Below are positions 60,136 to 61,478 of a DNA stretch of 61,478 bases, one piece after another. A program made the translations under genes and the position numbers. The number at the start of each line of letters is the position of its first letter. The stretch's first letter is position 1. The DNA is from Elusimicrobiales bacterium (lineage in GTDB: Bacteria; Elusimicrobiota; Elusimicrobia; Elusimicrobiales; Elusimicrobiaceae): positions 1 through 61,478 of the forward strand of contig JAQTYB010000003.1 of assembly GCA_028688475.1 (NCBI GenBank), given 5' to 3'. The notes under the pieces are model-generated. The model worked only from the letters and a program-made list of their open reading frames with translations, was not told where the DNA came from and did not search any database.

Positions 60136-61073
60136 GGCGCGCGTTTTGCGTTCTGGCCATCGCCGTCTGCCTGCCGGTTTCCAACGCCGCGGCGGGGGCG
60201 GGACTGGACGGCGGCGCGTTCCTCAGCCGCCCCATGGGCGCGCGCGCGGCTGCGCTGGGGCAGTCGTTCACAGCCGTGCCGTCCGACTCCGCGGACGGGA
60301 TAATTTATAATCCCGCCTCCAACGCATTCATCTCAAGCCCGACGGTTTCCGCCTCATACCTGCGCGGTTACGCGGGCGACGGCACCGGCCTTGTCGCCTT
60401 CGCCGCCAAAGCGGGGCCGGTGGCAATCACTCCGGCGGTGCTTTACTACAACGCCGGCGTTTTGAATCTGAACCTTTCAGACGGAACGCAAGGCTCGGTT
60501 ACCGCCGAGGACGACAGGCTGGTTATGACGGCGGTTTCGGTGACGCTGTTCAATTCCCTCGCGCTGGGCGGCGCGTTCAAATACTGGAAATCGGAGCTGG
60601 CGCAAACCGCGTCCGCCAAAGGCGTCAGTTACGACGTCGGCGCGCTGGCGAGGCTGCCCTGCGGTTTCACCGCCGGCGCGGCGCTGCAGAACATGGGCGC
60701 GGACGTCAAGTTCGAGGACGTTGGCGACCCGCAGCCTAAAACCACGCGCGCCGGCCTGGCGTGGCATTTGACCGCTCCCGCGCACAACACTGATGCGTTT
60801 TTCGATTTGCCGGCGGTGGACGTGCTTTTCACCGGCGATTACGCCAAAACGGGACAGGAAGACGGGCATTACCAGTCCGGCCTGGAGACGAATATGAATC
60901 CGCTGGAAGATTTGCTGGTCTCGCTGCGCGGCGGCTACATGTTCGGCAGGGACGACCAGTCCGTGACCTTCGGCGCGGGACTGCGCCAGCGCGGCTGGGG
61001 GCTGGATTACGCCTTCGGCGGCTCGCGCCATCTGGTGCCGACGCATCAGGTAACGCTCTCACATCAATTCTGA
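60132..61073 (+). CDS. PorV/PorQ-like outer membrane barrel
   Basis: 313 residues with a signal peptide. FLSRPMGARAAALGQSFTAV and IIYNPASNAFI resemble the start of PorV/PorQ proteins; beta strands end in HQVTLSHQF with C-terminal Phe. Second occurrence in the window of a FlgD-tailed secreted protein directly followed by such a barrel. Confidence 0.82.
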   Translation: MRRAFCVLAIAVCLPVSNAAAGAGLDGGAFLSRPMGARAAALGQSFTAVPSDSADGIIYNPASNAFISSPTVSASYLRGYAGDGTGLVAFAAKAGPVAITPAVLYYNAGVLNLNLSDGTQGSVTAEDDRLVMTAVSVTLFNSLALGGAFKYWKSELAQTASAKGVSYDVGALARLPCGFTAGAALQNMGADVKFEDVGDPQPKTTRAGLAWHLTAPAHNTDAFFDLPAVDVLFTGDYAKTGQEDGHYQSGLETNMNPLEDLLVSLRGGYMFGRDDQSVTFGAGLRQRGWGLDYAFGGSRHLVPTHQVTLSHQF

Positions 61074-61173
61074 CAGGCGGCTCTGGTAATTTCCGGCGGT
61101 ATGAGGAAAATGCGCGGCGGGCATAGCATCGCATCGCGTTTGCAATCCGTCCCTGGTTTTGCTAAGCTATTGT

Positions 61174-61246
61174 TGCGGGGTAGGGAAGCCCGGTATCCCA
61201 CAAGGCCCATAACCTTGAGATCGCTGGTTCAAATCCAGCCCCCGCA
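61174..61246 (+). tRNA. CAU-anticodon tRNA, initiator-like but unusual
   Basis: Acceptor TGCGGGG/CCCCGCA, D-arm GGGA...TCCC, anticodon stem CAAGG/CCTTG with loop CCCATAA, T-arm GCTGG/CCAGC. Overall closest to bacterial initiator tRNA (GCGGGGT..., CCCGCAA end), but position 33 is C, the stem lacks the run of three G:C pairs, and 1:72 is T:A. No encoded CCA. Could be fMet, elongator Met, Ile2 or a pseudogene. Confidence 0.75.
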
Positions 61247-61265
61247 ATACTTTCGGTAGATACCT

Positions 61266-61303
61266 GAAAAGCCGCCGGCAAGCAACTGCCCGGCGGCTTT
61301 TCC
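61266..61303 (+). terminator. Rho-independent terminator
   Basis: GAAAAGCCGCCGG, 11-nt loop, CCGGCGGCTTTTC, 20 nt after the tRNA. U-tract on either strand, so possibly bidirectional. Confidence 0.85.
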
Positions 61304-61399
61304 ATTAGACTTGTCCCCGAATAAAAAAATGCGGGCAGGCTCGCAGGCCTCTAAGAACCTTTCTAAAATCTTTTCGTCAGGATTTTGTATTCTTAAGGG

Positions 61400-61478
61400 A
61401 TGGGATATCCAAGCGACATAACATCGGAGCAGTTTGAAGCGATAAGACCCATCCTTGAAAGCGCGCGCAAAAAGACCC
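61400..61478 (+). mobile_element. IS5-type transposase, N-terminal part (runs off the window)
   Basis: MGYPSDITSEQFEAIRPILE matches the typical N-terminus of DUF4096/IS5-group transposases (YPSDLTDxQWxxIxPLLP pattern). AAGGG lies close before the ATG. The left IS end should lie between 61304 and 61399; I could not define its inverted repeat without the other end. Confidence 0.75.

Noticed and set aside
1..61478. CRISPR array
   Set aside because: No regularly spaced short direct repeats found; the repeats present are long blocks or dispersed single elements.

Overview
The window looks like a chromosomal segment of a Gram-negative, LPS-making bacterium with a GC-rich core. It carries a lipid A / BamA cluster (bamA, ompH, lpxD, lpxC, fabZ, lpxA, lpxI) and a LolCD-type lipoprotein exporter. 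Alongside these are features more familiar from Firmicutes: mcsA/mcsB and a PyrR-controlled pyrimidine operon. There are also pairs of secreted proteins with FlgD-like C-termini next to PorV/PorQ-like barrels. That mix suggests Elusimicrobiota or a related deep phylum; this is inference, as no rRNA gene is present.

Layout. 0-4.2 kb: a phosphatase-like fragment, then a TPP riboswitch and thiM-thiE-thiC-thiD. 4.2-9.0 kb (minus): mcsB, mcsA, lolD, a lolC/E permease and two response regulators. 9.1-12.5 kb: a secreted C11 (clostripain) protease divergent from hxsD-hxsB, a His-Xaa-Ser-type radical SAM pair. 12.5-15.6 kb: an AT-richer accessory island (metallo-hydrolase, HELSH metalloprotease, DUF4143 ATPase). 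15.9-17.9 kb: a large secreted zinc peptidase. 18.0-23.8 kb: pyrR leader and pyrRBCKDFE. 23.8-36 kb (minus): purB, a TPR protein, the lipid A / BAM cluster, a GT-C-like membrane protein and rpmB. 36-45.2 kb: MarR-GNAT fusion, recG, split metH, coaD, a deacetylase-like protein, a 272-bp inverted-repeat element, ybgC and yjbQ. 45.4-49.0 kb: tRNA-Ser followed by a second AT-richer island. 49.1-52.5 kb: a run of exported proteins ending in a PorV-like barrel. 52.5-58.4 kb: a tandem array of two-gene secreted modules (A1-B1, A2-B2). 58.5-61.5 kb: tRNA-Thr, a second FlgD-like/PorV-like pair, a CAU tRNA and the start of an IS transposase.

The most unusual content is the A/B array. A proteins share a 5' half and differ in their C-termini; B proteins differ in their N-terminal caspase-like domain and share a 564-bp 3' block. 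The divergent parts of A and B sit next to each other, so each unit looks like an exchangeable core between conserved flanks. The flanks also appear as a chimeric remnant ORF upstream, and the downstream B gene is broken into a tyrosine-integrase remnant. Other points of interest are a ~45-bp element repeated five times upstream of island genes in both islands, promoters placed 6-7 nt before start codons (predicted leaderless mRNAs), an McsB without its NEED catalytic box, and an hxsD-hxsB pair without visible hxsA or hxsC.

Metabolically, the window gives HMP synthesis (ThiC, ThiD), thiazole salvage (ThiM) and coupling (ThiE), but no thiazole synthesis genes. It also gives de novo UMP synthesis apart from carbamoyl-phosphate synthetase. 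All functional statements are read from sequence motifs and family knowledge; no database search was run.
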